64,000 nucleotides of DNA, from contig NZ_JBBDYL010000050.1 of NCBI RefSeq assembly GCF_040901545.1, positions 19,572 to 83,571 on the forward strand, written 5' to 3'. Shown here piece after piece: positions 8,285-17,109 of this stretch. The notes under the pieces are model-generated. The model saw nothing but the letters and a program-made list of their open reading frames with translations. It did not search any database and had not been told where the DNA came from. Numbering within the stretch: position 1 is the first letter of the stretch; the number at the start of each line of letters is the position of its first letter. The translations under genes were made by a program, and so were the position numbers. The DNA is from Sulfuricaulis sp040901545. GTDB lineage: Bacteria; Pseudomonadota; Gammaproteobacteria; Acidiferrobacterales; Sulfurifustaceae.

Positions 8285-8824
8285 ATGAACGCAGTTATAA
8301 AAGCGTTGAAGCAAAAACAAAATAGCTATACACGTGAAGAACTGCTCTCTTGCGGGCGGGGAGAGCTTTTCGGCACCGACAACGCCCAGTTGCCGCTGCC
8401 GCCCATGCTGATGTTCGATCGCATCACCTCCATTACCGAAACCGGCGGGGCGTATGACAAAGGCGAGATGATTGCCGAGCTGGACATCAAACCGGATTTG
8501 TGGTTTTTCCACTGCCACTTTCAGGGCGACCCCGTCATGCCGGGCTGCCTGGGGCTGGATGCCATGTGGCAGTTGGTGGGATTTTATCTCGGGTGGATGG
8601 GCGGACCGGGCAAAGGCCGCGCATTGGGCGCCGGCGAAGTGAAGTTTACCGGTCAGGTGACGCCCGAAAACAAGCTGGTGATCTACCGCATCGATATCAA
8701 GCGCTTGATCATGCGCAAGCTCGTTATGGGTATCGCCGATGCGGTGATGGAGGTAGATGGGAGAAAAATTTATTCCGCGTCGGATTTGCGCGTGGGCCTG
8801 TTTACATCTACCGAGAATTTCTGA
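8285..8824 (+). CDS. fabA: 3-hydroxydecanoyl-ACP dehydratase/isomerase
   Basis: A 179-residue hot-dog-fold enzyme that dehydrates beta-hydroxyacyl-ACP and isomerises trans-2-decenoyl-ACP to cis-3, the branch point of anaerobic unsaturated fatty acid synthesis. The catalytic His is in WFFHCHFQGDPVMPG and the Asp in LGLDAMWQLVGF. Length and sequence match FabA rather than FabZ. It is followed after 11 bases by fabB, the usual pairing in Gammaproteobacteria and some Alphaproteobacteria. Confidence 0.97.
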   Translation: MNAVIKALKQKQNSYTREELLSCGRGELFGTDNAQLPLPPMLMFDRITSITETGGAYDKGEMIAELDIKPDLWFFHCHFQGDPVMPGCLGLDAMWQLVGFYLGWMGGPGKGRALGAGEVKFTGQVTPENKLVIYRIDIKRLIMRKLVMGIADAVMEVDGRKIYSASDLRVGLFTSTENF

Positions 8825-8835
8825 GGGAAGGAACC

Positions 8836-10053
8836 TTGAAACGAGTTGTAGTGACCGGACTGGGTATCGTTTCCAGCATCGGCAAAAACAAACAAGAAGT
8901 GTTGGCATCACTCAAGCAAGCTCGCTCCGGCATTACCTTCAGCCGGGAGTACGCCGATCTGGGGTTCCGGAGTCACGTTCACGGCGCGGTAACAATCGAC
9001 ATAGAAAAATTGATCGACCGCAAGCTGCGACGTTTCATGGGCGATGCCGCCGCTTACAATTACCTGGCCATGGCTCAGGCCATCAAGGACGCCGGGTTGA
9101 GTGAAGCGCAAATTTCCAGTCCGCGCATCGGATTGATTACCGGCTCAGGGGGAGCGTCGACAGCGAACACCGTCGAGGCGGCCGACACGCTGCGCTCCAA
9201 GGGCCTGCGCAAGGTAGGGCCGTTCATGGTACCCCGCACCATGGGGAGCACCACCTCGGCATGCCTGGCAACGGCTTTCAAGATCAAGGGCGTGGGGTAT
9301 TCCATCAGTTCGGCCTGTGCCACCAGCGCGCACTGCATCGGCAACGCCGGCGAGCTGATCCAGATGGGCAAGCAGGACATGATATTTGCCGGCGGCGGTG
9401 AAGAGCTACATTGGTCCATGACGGTGATGTTCGACGCCATGGGAGCGCTTTCTTCCAAATACAACAGCACACCGGACAAGGCGTCGCGCGCCTACGATGT
9501 GGACCGTGACGGCTTCGTGATTTCCGGGGGCGGTGGCATGGTGGTACTCGAAGAGCTGGAACACGCCCGCAAACGCGGCGCCAGAATCTACGCCGAACTG
9601 GTGGGCTATGGCGCGACTTCGGATGGATACGATATGGTGCAGCCTTCCGGCGAGGGAGCCGTGCGCTGCATGCAGCAGGCCCTGTCCACCGCGGATGGGC
9701 CCGTGGATTACATCAACGCTCACGGTACCAGCACGCCACTCGGCGACACCCGCGAACTGGAGGCCATACGCGAGGTGTTCGGCAGCAAGATACCTACTAT
9801 CAGCTCTACCAAGTCGCTCACCGGGCACGCGCTCGGTGCGGCGGGTGTGAATGAAGTCATTTATTCTCTGCTGATGATGGAAGCGGATTTTATTTGCGAG
9901 TCGGTCAATATCGAAAATATCGATCCCGCCGCGGCCAATATGCCGATTGCCCGTAAACGCATCGACCAGGCCGGCATCACGACCGTCATGTCCAACAGCT
10001 TCGGTTTCGGCGGCACCAACGCCTGCCTGGTATTCAAGCGCTTCAGCGGGTAA
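8836..10053 (+). CDS. fabB: 3-oxoacyl-ACP synthase I
   Basis: A 405-residue condensing enzyme that elongates cis-3-decenoyl-ACP and other acyl-ACPs. The Cys-His-His triad is visible: SSACATSAHCIG (nucleophile), NAHGTSTPLGD and SLTGHALGAAGVNE. The C-terminus NSFGFGGTNACLVFKR is canonical. The start is TTG 8836, preceded by AAGGA; it begins the family's MKRVVVTGLGIVSSIG. A longer frame running back into fabA is not the gene. With fabA it forms an operon for unsaturated fatty acids. Confidence 0.96.
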   Translation: MKRVVVTGLGIVSSIGKNKQEVLASLKQARSGITFSREYADLGFRSHVHGAVTIDIEKLIDRKLRRFMGDAAAYNYLAMAQAIKDAGLSEAQISSPRIGLITGSGGASTANTVEAADTLRSKGLRKVGPFMVPRTMGSTTSACLATAFKIKGVGYSISSACATSAHCIGNAGELIQMGKQDMIFAGGGEELHWSMTVMFDAMGALSSKYNSTPDKASRAYDVDRDGFVISGGGGMVVLEELEHARKRGARIYAELVGYGATSDGYDMVQPSGEGAVRCMQQALSTADGPVDYINAHGTSTPLGDTRELEAIREVFGSKIPTISSTKSLTGHALGAAGVNEVIYSLLMMEADFICESVNIENIDPAAANMPIARKRIDQAGITTVMSNSFGFGGTNACLVFKRFSG

Positions 10054-10145
10054 CTCCGCTGCCAAACGGGACCAGCATCCGTGCGACAGGATCTTTTCAA
10101 TACCCTCCAGCCTCCATATCGATTCTTTCTTCTCGCGCAGATTAT

Positions 10146-10859
10146 TTAGAGCGCGGGCTTCAATACGATTTCGACCCGGCGGTTCCGCGCCTTGTTCTCT
10201 TCCGTATCGTTGGCCGCTACCGGGTGGTACTTCGAAAAACCCAGGGATTCGAGACGGGTCGGATCGATCTGGTGCTTGGTCTCGAAATACTGCGCCACGC
10301 TCGCGGCACGTGCGGCGGACAACTCCCAGTTGGAAGGATACTTCGCCTTGAGCTTCTCGCTGATCGGCGTGTCGTCCGTGTGCCCCTCGACGCGGATGAC
10401 GTCGGCGCCGTCCTTGATGGCCTCCGCCAATTTGTCGAGGGCCGTCATTCCCTGGGGAAGAATATCGGCACTGCCGGAGCGAAACACGATCTTGTCGAGC
10501 ATGCGGACCGACAATTGGCCGCGGAGTTGTTCGATCTCCACGTTCTTGTCCGCGAGTTCCTGGCTCAGCCGCGCGCGCAGATCATTCTCCTGTTTTTGCA
10601 GCGCCTCCAGCTTGCGCTGGTTGGCCTCCGCCGCCTGGCGGAACACGCCGAGTTCCTGGTTCGCCGACATCAGTATCGCGTCAGTTTCCGCGCGGGCGGC
10701 TGTGCACGCGGCCAAATCGTTTTTGGCGCGCGTCTCGCACGCCGTAAGCTCTTTCTGCTTGGCGTCGAGTTCGGATTGCTTCTCCTCGAACGTCGAAGTC
10801 GATACACAACCGGCGAAGAACACGCAGGACACCAGCCCAATACGCATTAACTGTTTCAT
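10146..10859 (-). CDS. OmpA-family peptidoglycan-binding lipoprotein
   Basis: A 237-residue outer-membrane lipoprotein. The signal peptide ends in a lipobox (FFAGC, Cys at residue 18). Residues about 25-120 form a long coiled coil rich in Glu, Lys and Ala, and the C-terminal OmpA domain carries DKIVFRSGSADI, VEGHTDDTPI and NRRVEIVL with the peptidoglycan-binding NWELSAARAASVAQYF helix. It likely tethers the outer membrane to the cell wall. ATG 10859 is preferred because GGGAG sits 7 bases upstream; the ATG two codons earlier is too close. Confidence 0.88.
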   Translation of the reverse strand: MKQLMRIGLVSCVFFAGCVSTSTFEEKQSELDAKQKELTACETRAKNDLAACTAARAETDAILMSANQELGVFRQAAEANQRKLEALQKQENDLRARLSQELADKNVEIEQLRGQLSVRMLDKIVFRSGSADILPQGMTALDKLAEAIKDGADVIRVEGHTDDTPISEKLKAKYPSNWELSAARAASVAQYFETKHQIDPTRLESLGFSKYHPVAANDTEENKARNRRVEIVLKPAL

Positions 10860-10966
10860 GATCATCTCCCTTTTGCAGGTAATCTGAATGGTTGCTGCGA
10901 GTTAATAAATTCCGGACCCTTTTGCTTCCGTGCGGGTCAAGGGAAAAATACTAAAGGACGTGTATC

Positions 10967-11155
10967 GTGAAGATCAATTTGGAAAGGATGGACGGACGAT
11001 TTCGGGTGCGTGAGCGGAGCTTAGAAAACATCCGACAGGAGTCCACAAAGAAAAAACTGAGAATTCCTTCCGATTTGCTTCGCCGTCAGCGGTATCGGGT
11101 GGACACTCTCAGGATAATTGGTCGCCGGCCACGCCGGTTCAGCGCCGGCGACTGA
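10967..11155 (+). CDS. Small basic hypothetical protein
   Basis: A possible 62-residue, Arg-rich protein starting at GTG 10967 with an AAAGGA element 8 bases upstream. No domain is recognised and its end overlaps the 3' end of the DUF2238 gene on the other strand. It may not be real. Confidence 0.25.
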   Translation: MKINLERMDGRFRVRERSLENIRQESTKKKLRIPSDLLRRQRYRVDTLRIIGRRPRRFSAGD

Positions 11156-11870
11156 GCCGCATACGCTTGATTTTGTTTTCGCCCAGCGGTTGGAAAATCT
11201 TCACGCGCAGGCTTTCATTCCATTCGGCGGCAAAATCCCGTTGCAGGCTGAGGTTGATCGCAGCGGTAACGATCATTGCCATCAGCGCCCCCAGGCTTGC
11301 CAGCGCCATGTCCTTGTGAGCGTCCCAGACGTCGCCCTGCGTCCCAAGATATTCCATGCCGAGATCGCCACCAAAGAATTCGGCCGCGCCCCATTCGAAC
11401 AGCTCGAAGAGCATGGAACTGGACATGGTGATGTCGAGTGGCAGGAAATAGCCCCAGAAACCGCGCACGCTGGCGATGCGGATGAACACCTCCCGAACCG
11501 GGTAGGCCAGCAACAGCCCGTAGGAAAAATGAATCGCGCGATCAAAATGATTGCGCTCGAAGCCGAGCGCATCGTTCAGGCTGAAACCGAAGAGAAAGAT
11601 GAAGCTTTCGTCATACGGCACCCTGGTGTAGGTGTAGTGCGCGCCAATTTCATGCAGCAGGAGAAATACGAATATCAGGGTGTAGGAAATATTCGACAGA
11701 GGAAAGTAACGATAGGTTAGGCCCAGCACCAGCACGAATGCCGCGACTAGCGCATTCTCCAGCGCCCAGTCGGCGCGGTCATAGGGTTCGATGGCAAGCC
11801 AAACCCACTCGAACGCGAATATGCCCGCCAGAATCAGCAGATAGTTGTGACGAACCAAGCGGGTGATCAT
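11139..11870 (-). CDS. DUF2238 (YjdF-type) membrane protein
   Basis: A 243-residue inner-membrane protein with about six transmembrane segments. It shows the DUF2238 signatures HEIGAHYTYTRVPYD, ERNHFDRAIHFSYGLLLAYP and the acidic FEWGAAEFFGG plus GTQGDVWDAHKDM, suggesting metal- or ligand-facing His/Asp/Glu residues. The function is not known. It is monocistronic; the nearest gene on the same strand is the OmpA lipoprotein 280 bases downstream. Confidence 0.85.
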   Translation of the reverse strand: MITRLVRHNYLLILAGIFAFEWVWLAIEPYDRADWALENALVAAFVLVLGLTYRYFPLSNISYTLIFVFLLLHEIGAHYTYTRVPYDESFIFLFGFSLNDALGFERNHFDRAIHFSYGLLLAYPVREVFIRIASVRGFWGYFLPLDITMSSSMLFELFEWGAAEFFGGDLGMEYLGTQGDVWDAHKDMALASLGALMAMIVTAAINLSLQRDFAAEWNESLRVKIFQPLGENKIKRMRLSRRR

Positions 11871-11978
11871 TGAAATTAATGGTAAAGATGTTTGTAATCG
11901 GTATAAACCGGCGCAAGATCCATTAATCCGTCCCTTTTATCCGCCGGACAGTTAGCCACCCCAGGCGAAAGGGATGCT

Positions 11979-13040
11979 TCAATCGCCGTGGCTTTTCTGT
12001 TGGATTGAGCGGGCGAAATCGAGCATGCGTTGCGTGGCGCGCAGCGCCTTGACCCGCACCGCCTCTTCGACGTGTACCTCGTTCGCGCCGGTTTCCAGCG
12101 TTTCCGCCAGATTGGTCAAGGCGTTCATCGCCATCCACGGGCAATGGGCGCAGCTTTCGCAAGTGGCGCCCTCGCCCGCCGTGGGCGCTTCCATGAGGAT
12201 CTTGTCCGGCGCCGCCTGGTGCATCTTGTAGAAAATACCGCGGTCGGTGGCGACGATCAGCTTTTTATTCGGGAGATCCTTCGCCGCCTGGATCAGCTGG
12301 CTGGTAGATCCGATGAGGTCGGCCTGATCGAGCACCGCTGCCGGCGACTCGGGATGCGCAATGATCGCGGCATCGGGGTTCTGGCGTTTGAGCGCCGCGA
12401 GCGCCAGGCCCTTGAACTCGTCATGCACCACGCAGGCGGCGTTCCATATCAGCATGTCCGCGCCGGTCAGGCGTTGTAAATATTTTCCGAGATGCTTGTC
12501 CGGTGCCCAGAGAATTTTCTCACCTCGAGCTTTCAGATGTTCGATGAGCTTGACCGCGATGCTCGAAGTGACGACCCAGTCGGCGCGCGCCTTCACCTCG
12601 GCACTGGTGTTGGAATACACGACTACCTGGCGGTCGGGGTGGGCGTCGCAGAAGGGGATGAACTGGTCCGCCGGACAGCCAAGATCGAGCGAGCACTCGG
12701 CCTCCAGCGTCGGCATGAGCACGCGCTTTTCAGGGTTGAGGATTTTCGCGGTCTCGCCCATGAACCGCACCCCCGCGACGACCAGCGTCCGCGCGGGGTG
12801 CGCGTTGCCGAAGCGCGCCATCTCGAGCGAGTCCGCGACACAACCGCCGGTTTCCTCGGCCAGGCGCTGCAGGTCCTCATCCACGTAGTAGTGCGCGACC
12901 AGCACGGCGTTGCGTTCCTCGAGGAGTCGCTTGATACGTTCGCGCAGGCGCGTGCGTTCCCCGTCCGAGAGCGACGGGGGCGGCGGTGCCGTCGGTAACC
13001 TGACGTTCACCGGGACGGGAATTTCGACTCGCTGATTCAT
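11979..13040 (-). CDS. nadA: Quinolinate synthase A
   Basis: A 353-residue [4Fe-4S] enzyme that condenses iminoaspartate with dihydroxyacetone phosphate to give quinolinate in NAD synthesis. Conserved cluster cysteines are visible in CSLDLGCPADQF, AACVVHDEF and the C-terminal CESCAHCPWMAMN. VLVAHYYVDEDLQ and VVYSNTSAEVKARADWVVTS are family signatures. GAGAGG lies 6 bases before ATG 13040. No nadB or nadC lies beside it in this window. Confidence 0.96.
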   Translation of the reverse strand: MNQRVEIPVPVNVRLPTAPPPPSLSDGERTRLRERIKRLLEERNAVLVAHYYVDEDLQRLAEETGGCVADSLEMARFGNAHPARTLVVAGVRFMGETAKILNPEKRVLMPTLEAECSLDLGCPADQFIPFCDAHPDRQVVVYSNTSAEVKARADWVVTSSIAVKLIEHLKARGEKILWAPDKHLGKYLQRLTGADMLIWNAACVVHDEFKGLALAALKRQNPDAAIIAHPESPAAVLDQADLIGSTSQLIQAAKDLPNKKLIVATDRGIFYKMHQAAPDKILMEAPTAGEGATCESCAHCPWMAMNALTNLAETLETGANEVHVEEAVRVKALRATQRMLDFARSIQQKSHGD

Positions 13041-13268
13041 TTTTTACCTCTCGTGCTCGGCCCGGTCCGGGAGCATGCACTGCTTATTGTTTGCGGCCGG
13101 GCCACTCCAAAATCAATACACTGCGCCCCATTAAATCACCCAGCGGTTATTTCAATCAAATACCGTGAGGCCGTGGGAATCACGGATCACGAGGAAAACC
13201 AGGAAATCGGAGGCGGCCGGTCGCGGGCGGGGTATCGTGGCGGCGGTGATGTTGCCGACCGGCACGGT

Positions 13269-14150
13269 TTATCGGTCCTTGCTTCCCCGCATCTGCTCCA
13301 GCACCAACAGCAGCGAACTCGTGTCCTGCTCGCCGAAGCCGCTATCCATAAGCACGTTGAGCTGCTGCATCACCTGCTCGGTAACGGGCAGCGGCAGATC
13401 GGTTTCATGCGCGAGTTCGAGCGCGACACCGATGTCCTTGTGATGCAGCGCGGCCACGATGCCGGCGGTAAAATCCCGCTCGACCATCTTCTTGCCCAGC
13501 TCATCCAGCATGCGGCTCGCGCCCATTCCGGTCATGACCGCCTCGCGCACCTTGGCCGGATCCGCGCCCTGCTCGCGCGCGAACAGCAGCGCCTCGGCCG
13601 CCCCTTGCAGGCTGGCAAGCTGCGCGATTTGATTGGCGAGCTTGGTCACCTGCCCGGTTCCCGGCGGACCCATATGAAAAAACGTCTTGCCCATGGTTTC
13701 CAGCAGTGGTCGAACGCGTTCGAATACGGTCTTTTCGCCGCCGACGAAGAATGTGAGCGAGGCCGCCTTGGCCACCGCGACGCCGCCCGAGACCGGTGCA
13801 TCCAGCATGGCAATACCGCGTTCGCCAAGGCGCCGCGCCACGTCGCGCGCGATTGCGGGCGATATCGTGCTCATGTCCACATGAATCAAACCGGGCGCGG
13901 CGCCATGCACAATCCCGTCCGACCCGAGCGCGACCGACTCGACATCGCATCCGGCCATGACCATGGTAAACACCACTTCGCTCACTTTGGCGACCTCGGC
14001 GGGTGAGGCGAGCAGTTTTAAATTTAGCCGGTGGGCATGGGCGCGCGAACGCTCGCTGCGCGCATAAGTGGTAATCGTGTGTCCGGCAGCGAGCAGATGC
14101 CGCGCCATCTCGCTGCCCATGTTGCCGAGACCGATAAATCCGAGTTGCAT
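13269..14150 (-). CDS. 3-hydroxyisobutyrate dehydrogenase-family oxidoreductase
   Basis: A 293-residue NAD(P)-dependent beta-hydroxyacid dehydrogenase. The N-terminal Rossmann motif is GFIGLGNMGSEMARHL, the substrate-binding DAPVSGGVAVAKA follows, and the catalytic Lys lies in GQVTKLANQ. The substrate could be 3-hydroxyisobutyrate, tartronate semialdehyde or succinic semialdehyde. ATG 14150 has an AAGGTG element; a GTG at 14159 is the alternative. Its promoter shares a 22-bp motif (20 of 22 identical) with that of the broken SRPBCC gene at 20241. Confidence 0.85.
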   Translation of the reverse strand: MQLGFIGLGNMGSEMARHLLAAGHTITTYARSERSRAHAHRLNLKLLASPAEVAKVSEVVFTMVMAGCDVESVALGSDGIVHGAAPGLIHVDMSTISPAIARDVARRLGERGIAMLDAPVSGGVAVAKAASLTFFVGGEKTVFERVRPLLETMGKTFFHMGPPGTGQVTKLANQIAQLASLQGAAEALLFAREQGADPAKVREAVMTGMGASRMLDELGKKMVERDFTAGIVAALHHKDIGVALELAHETDLPLPVTEQVMQQLNVLMDSGFGEQDTSSLLLVLEQMRGSKDR

Positions 14151-14170
14151 GGGTTTCACCTTGTACTGAC

Positions 14171-14192
14171 GGAAAAAGTGAACATTACCTTA
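14171..14192 (-). promoter_or_regulatory. Promoter motif shared with the SRPBCC gene, copy 1
   Basis: The 22-bp segment upstream of the dehydrogenase gene matches 20265-20286, upstream of the SRPBCC pseudogene, at 20 of 22 positions. The core reads TAAGGTAATGTTC on the transcribed strand. Both lie 21-24 bases before a start codon, so this is either a shared core promoter or an operator. Confidence 0.45.
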
Positions 14193-14237
14193 TTAGGCAA
14201 GGGAGTGGATATTGAAAATTAAATCGCTTCGACCGCT

Positions 14238-14654
14238 TTAACTGGTCGCATATTCCGAATGAACCGGGATGTCGTCGCCACCGCAAGACCAGCTTGCCCG
14301 CGAGTCCCAGAAAGCGCGGGCTTGTGGCTGCATCATTGGGTCGCCGTCGAGTGAACCGGCCGGGATGACGATCATGTCCGTTTCCTTCACGTAGCGTGGC
14401 ACTTGGCTGCCGCACACCGAACAGAACCGGCTGGTGAAGCGCTTCGCCTCCGGGATTTTGTAGGAACGAACCCGTTCTTCGCCCTTGATCTATTTGATCG
14501 ATCCGGGCTTCACCAGCAGGTTCGATGCATGCTCCGTGCCCGTGACCTTGCGACAGCGGCGGCAGTGGCAATGATTAAACCGTTGAGGCTCCCCGCTGAC
14601 TTCGTACTGGACGGAACGGCAGAGACAGCTTCCGCGAAAGATGAATTGAGTCAT
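14238..14654 (-). pseudogene. GFA/CENP-V family gene broken by an in-frame TAG
   Basis: A full-length 138-codon reading frame of the glutathione-dependent formaldehyde-activating family, with zinc-ligand cysteines in GSCLCRSVQYEV, HCHCRRCRK and FCSVCGS. A TAG at 14490-14492 replaces the Trp of the paralogue's GSLKW; the rest of the frame is intact to the TAA at 14238. It is a diverged duplicate of the intact gene at 19221-19634, with similarity continuing into about 60 bases upstream of the start. It is either a recent nonsense pseudogene or a base error. Confidence 0.75.
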
Positions 14655-14799
14655 GGATTGTCCTTTGAGAACCTGAAGATGAAGCAGGTTATCGCATGCG
14701 GATTACCTATGAAACAGCTCTTGATCCCCGCATTGCACCCCAACAGTGCCAGCGCGTGGTTGCCTCGCCGCGCGTCGACACCGACATCCCAATGGAAAT

Positions 14800-15528
14800 C
14801 TACGGCGCCGGCTCCCAGGCGAAACGAAACCGGCGCGCATCTATTTTTTGTTCGGGCAGGACTCGAAAAACGCAACGGCCGTGCCCATGCTGAAACCGTT
14901 CCTCGCGGACGACTTTTACGCCAAGCAGATGTTGCAGCGTACAAACCGTCACGCTGCACAATGCAGGCCGGCGGCTCGCCACGTTCAGAAACGGGCAATT
15001 GCGCTCCACCAGCCGCATGCCGTCGCGACCAATTTCGACTGACATGAATGGGTCCTCGTCCGAATACACCCCTTGCAACGCGACGAGCCGTTCCTTCAAC
15101 GTCTTGCCTTCGAGCCGCGGGGTCCACTCGCGGATGCGCTTTTCAGTGAGATTGCTCAAAACCTGTTTGAGCGCTTGCGGACCAAGCCGGTCCGCTATTC
15201 CATCGATTATCTCCACCGACAGATCATCATAATGTTTGGGGAAGACATGATCGCCGGCGGCGGTAAGTTCATAGCGCGCGACAGGGCGGCCGGCGGAAAC
15301 GTTCTCGGGGCGCACCAGGTGCTTCACGATCCAGCCCTCCTTTTCCAACTGGACCAGATGCAGGCGCGCGCCTTCATAGCTGATGTGCAGATGATCGGCC
15401 AACTCCGCGACTCCGGCTCCGCGACGCTGCTTAAGCAACGCGAGAATGGACTGGCGCACTCCCGTGACCGCCTCGCGCGCGTCTGGCGCGGGCTGTTTCC
15501 CGCCTTTTCGCCTTAAACGTTTCGCCAT
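14800..15528 (-). CDS. SufR-like HTH regulator with Cys cluster
   Basis: A 242-residue regulator of the COG2345/SufR type. The N-terminal winged helix is at residues about 25-90 (ILALLKQRRGAGVAELADHL, EGARLHLVQLEKEGWI). The C-terminal half contains the Cys pattern of iron-sulfur SufR proteins: ERNCPF, CSVTVC and GRCVFRV. By analogy it would bind a [4Fe-4S] cluster and sense iron or redox state (inference). Start ATG 15528 lacks a strong ribosome-binding site. A CTACA-N9-CTACA direct repeat lies just upstream at about 15540-15558. No suf genes are in the window, so its target is unknown. Confidence 0.75.
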   Translation of the reverse strand: MAKRLRRKGGKQPAPDAREAVTGVRQSILALLKQRRGAGVAELADHLHISYEGARLHLVQLEKEGWIVKHLVRPENVSAGRPVARYELTAAGDHVFPKHYDDLSVEIIDGIADRLGPQALKQVLSNLTEKRIREWTPRLEGKTLKERLVALQGVYSDEDPFMSVEIGRDGMRLVERNCPFLNVASRRPALCSVTVCTLQHLLGVKVVREERFQHGHGRCVFRVLPEQKIDARRFRFAWEPAP

Positions 15529-15597
15529 TGGTATGTGGACTACAAATATATTGCTACACATGGGCGGATCGACATTCAGTCGTGCCTATCCGACTCC

Positions 15598-16029
15598 TTA
15601 CGAGCGTCCGATGCCGTGCCGATAGACCAGTGTACCACCCAGCCAGCCGCCCACGGCGAGCAGCGCTGCGCCGACCAGTGCCAGACCGAGCGCCCAGTTC
15701 GATGGAGCTACCGGCGCGCCCGCCAGCGCGCGTAATATCCAACTCGACCCAAAAGCGGTGGTCGCGCTTAACATCACCATCATATGCGCGGTTGCCGCGT
15801 TGAGGCCGGGCTCGTCGGCGCGCAACCCCAGGAAGTCGAGCACACCGGTAACCAGCGCCGGAAGCGACGCCGCCATACCGAGCGTCAGGCACCAGTAACC
15901 CATTTGCCACCAAAGCGGATCGGATTGCCACCAACCCACAAGGTCCCACAGGATCGCGACAAACCAGAGTGCCAGCGGGAAGTGCACCAGGGCTGGATGC
16001 AGCGGATGTCCCGCAATGCGCGCGCGCAC
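15598..16029 (-). CDS. DUF2231 membrane protein
   Basis: A 143-residue inner-membrane protein with four hydrophobic segments and the DUF2231 opening GHPLHPALVHFPLALW, whose His residues are conserved in the family and may bind haem or metal. GTG 16029 is chosen because GGGAGG lies 7 bases upstream and it begins just before the conserved motif. It follows the small membrane protein at 16046-16396 by 16 bases, so the two are an operon. The function is not established. Confidence 0.82.
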   Translation of the reverse strand: MRARIAGHPLHPALVHFPLALWFVAILWDLVGWWQSDPLWWQMGYWCLTLGMAASLPALVTGVLDFLGLRADEPGLNAATAHMMVMLSATTAFGSSWILRALAGAPVAPSNWALGLALVGAALLAVGGWLGGTLVYRHGIGRS

Positions 16030-16045
16030 GGTCAGCCTCCCGCGG

Positions 16046-16396
16046 TCATGCGACGCCCGCAACCCCGACTACCAACAGCAGAAATGCCACAACCGCCACG
16101 AGCGCGTGAATCACGACCACCGGGCTCGGGAGCCGTCGGCCACGGACGTGATAGCTGACGAGGAAGAAACCGCCGAGGGCCGCGACGACAAAAAGACCGG
16201 TTGCCCACGCGGTTACGGTCGTCGCACCGAACTGCACGACCGCCAGGATCAAGATCACTAGGGCCGTGGCCGCCAGCAAGCCGTGGAGCACGGCCAGCGG
16301 AACGGGCGGATTTTTGTCTTTCTTAAAATGGATGTAGGCCATGGCGACGCCGCCGAGGGCGGCGATGGCGAACAACACTGCAGCAATTACCAGCAT
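16046..16396 (-). CDS. Small four-helix membrane protein
   Basis: A 116-residue integral membrane protein with about four transmembrane helices, short loops and conserved-looking His residues in VLHGLLAATALV and VVIHALVAVVAFLL. This two-fold pattern suggests an internal helix-pair duplication. It is first in an operon with the DUF2231 protein; similar paired His-containing helices suggest a haem-b or quinone role, but this is inference only. Confidence 0.65.
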   Translation of the reverse strand: MLVIAAVLFAIAALGGVAMAYIHFKKDKNPPVPLAVLHGLLAATALVILILAVVQFGATTVTAWATGLFVVAALGGFFLVSYHVRGRRLPSPVVVIHALVAVVAFLLLVVGVAGVA

Positions 16397-16477
16397 GTTG
16401 ATTTCTCCTATTCATTGATGATTCACCCAGGTGCGCAGAATCGCGCGCAACCACTATATAACACAGGCAATTCTAAT

Positions 16478-16497
16478 ATACAAGTTATAACTTGTAT
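16478..16497. promoter_or_regulatory. Perfect 20-bp palindrome
   Basis: ATACAAGTTATAACTTGTAT is a perfect 20-bp palindrome about 80 bases upstream of the small membrane protein start (16396, minus) and 330 bases before the MoaD-like gene. Its symmetry fits a homodimeric repressor site; the cognate protein is unknown. Confidence 0.55.
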
Positions 16498-16795
16498 TAT
16501 TTGTCTTAGCCAAATCAGGGAATTTGTTACCACCAGGAGGCTTCAACGTCCGCCGGAGCGGGCGCTCGAAGCCGGGTCCCGCCACGCTCGCGTGCATGCA
16601 CGGCGGTGCCTGGCGCGGCGACGGCGCGACACGGTGGCGCGCACTGGCGGCATCGCCGGCAGATGGGAAAGAAAAAACCGCGCAGGCAGGCAATTCAGAA
16701 AAACCCCAATCAACATGGGTCTTTTGTTATTTATTGTTTCACGGTTGGGAAAACCGGCGTCATGGCGCTGCTTGATTTCGGGGCGAACCCGAGAA

Positions 16796-16825
16796 TACCC
16801 TGACGGTCCCGGACTCGTCAGGGTA
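16796..16825 (+). promoter_or_regulatory. 10-bp-stem hairpin directly before the MoaD-like gene
   Basis: TACCCTGACG and CGTCAGGGTA form a perfect 10-bp stem with a 10-base loop. The 3' arm contains the AGGG that would serve as ribosome-binding site for ATG 16831. No T-run follows, so it is not a terminator; it could mask translation initiation. Confidence 0.5.
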
Positions 16826-16830
16826 GGGAT

Positions 16831-17100
16831 ATGCCTCAAGTCGTGTTCACTCCCAATCTTCAGCGTCACCTCACCTGCCCGCCGCGCGCCGTCGGCGGGC
16901 ACAACGTCGCGGCGGTCTTGGAAGCGGTCTTCGCTGACCAACCGGTCCTGCGCGGCTACGTATTAGACGACCAGGGTCAACTGCGCCAGCACGTGGCGAT
17001 TTTCGTGGACGGTCAAATGATCGGCGATCGCGTGCGCCTGACCGACCCGGTGCACGCGGGGAGCGAGGTTTACGTCATACAGGCGCTTTCCGGAGGTTGA
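16831..17100 (+). CDS. MoaD/ThiS-family ubiquitin-like sulfur-carrier protein
   Basis: An 89-residue beta-grasp protein ending in the diglycine LSGG required for C-terminal thiocarboxylation in MoaD and ThiS. It contains GHNVAAVLEAVF and VDGQMIGDRVRLTDPVHAGSEVYVI, the strand before GG. It is not necessarily a molybdopterin-synthase subunit, because no moaE, moeB or thiF-type partner is nearby. It is followed after 9 bases by a BNR/sialidase-like protein, a pairing found in several bacterial genomes with unknown meaning. Confidence 0.82.
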   Translation: MPQVVFTPNLQRHLTCPPRAVGGHNVAAVLEAVFADQPVLRGYVLDDQGQLRQHVAIFVDGQMIGDRVRLTDPVHAGSEVYVIQALSGG

Positions 17101-17109
17101 GGATAAAAC

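Larger units (their letters stand above)
16397..16830. other. Gene-free divergent promoter region
   Basis: 434 bases between the DUF2231 operon and the MoaD-like gene. Apart from a 20-bp palindrome (16478-16497) and a long hairpin (16796-16825), no gene is supported. Open frames here, including one of 227 codons, have no recognisable domain and run into the MoaD-like gene. Confidence 0.55.

Noticed and set aside
16283..16966. A 227-codon plus-strand frame before the MoaD-like gene
   Set aside because: It overlaps the MoaD-like gene and the opposite-strand membrane protein, has no domain and an Arg-rich composition expected of a shadow frame.
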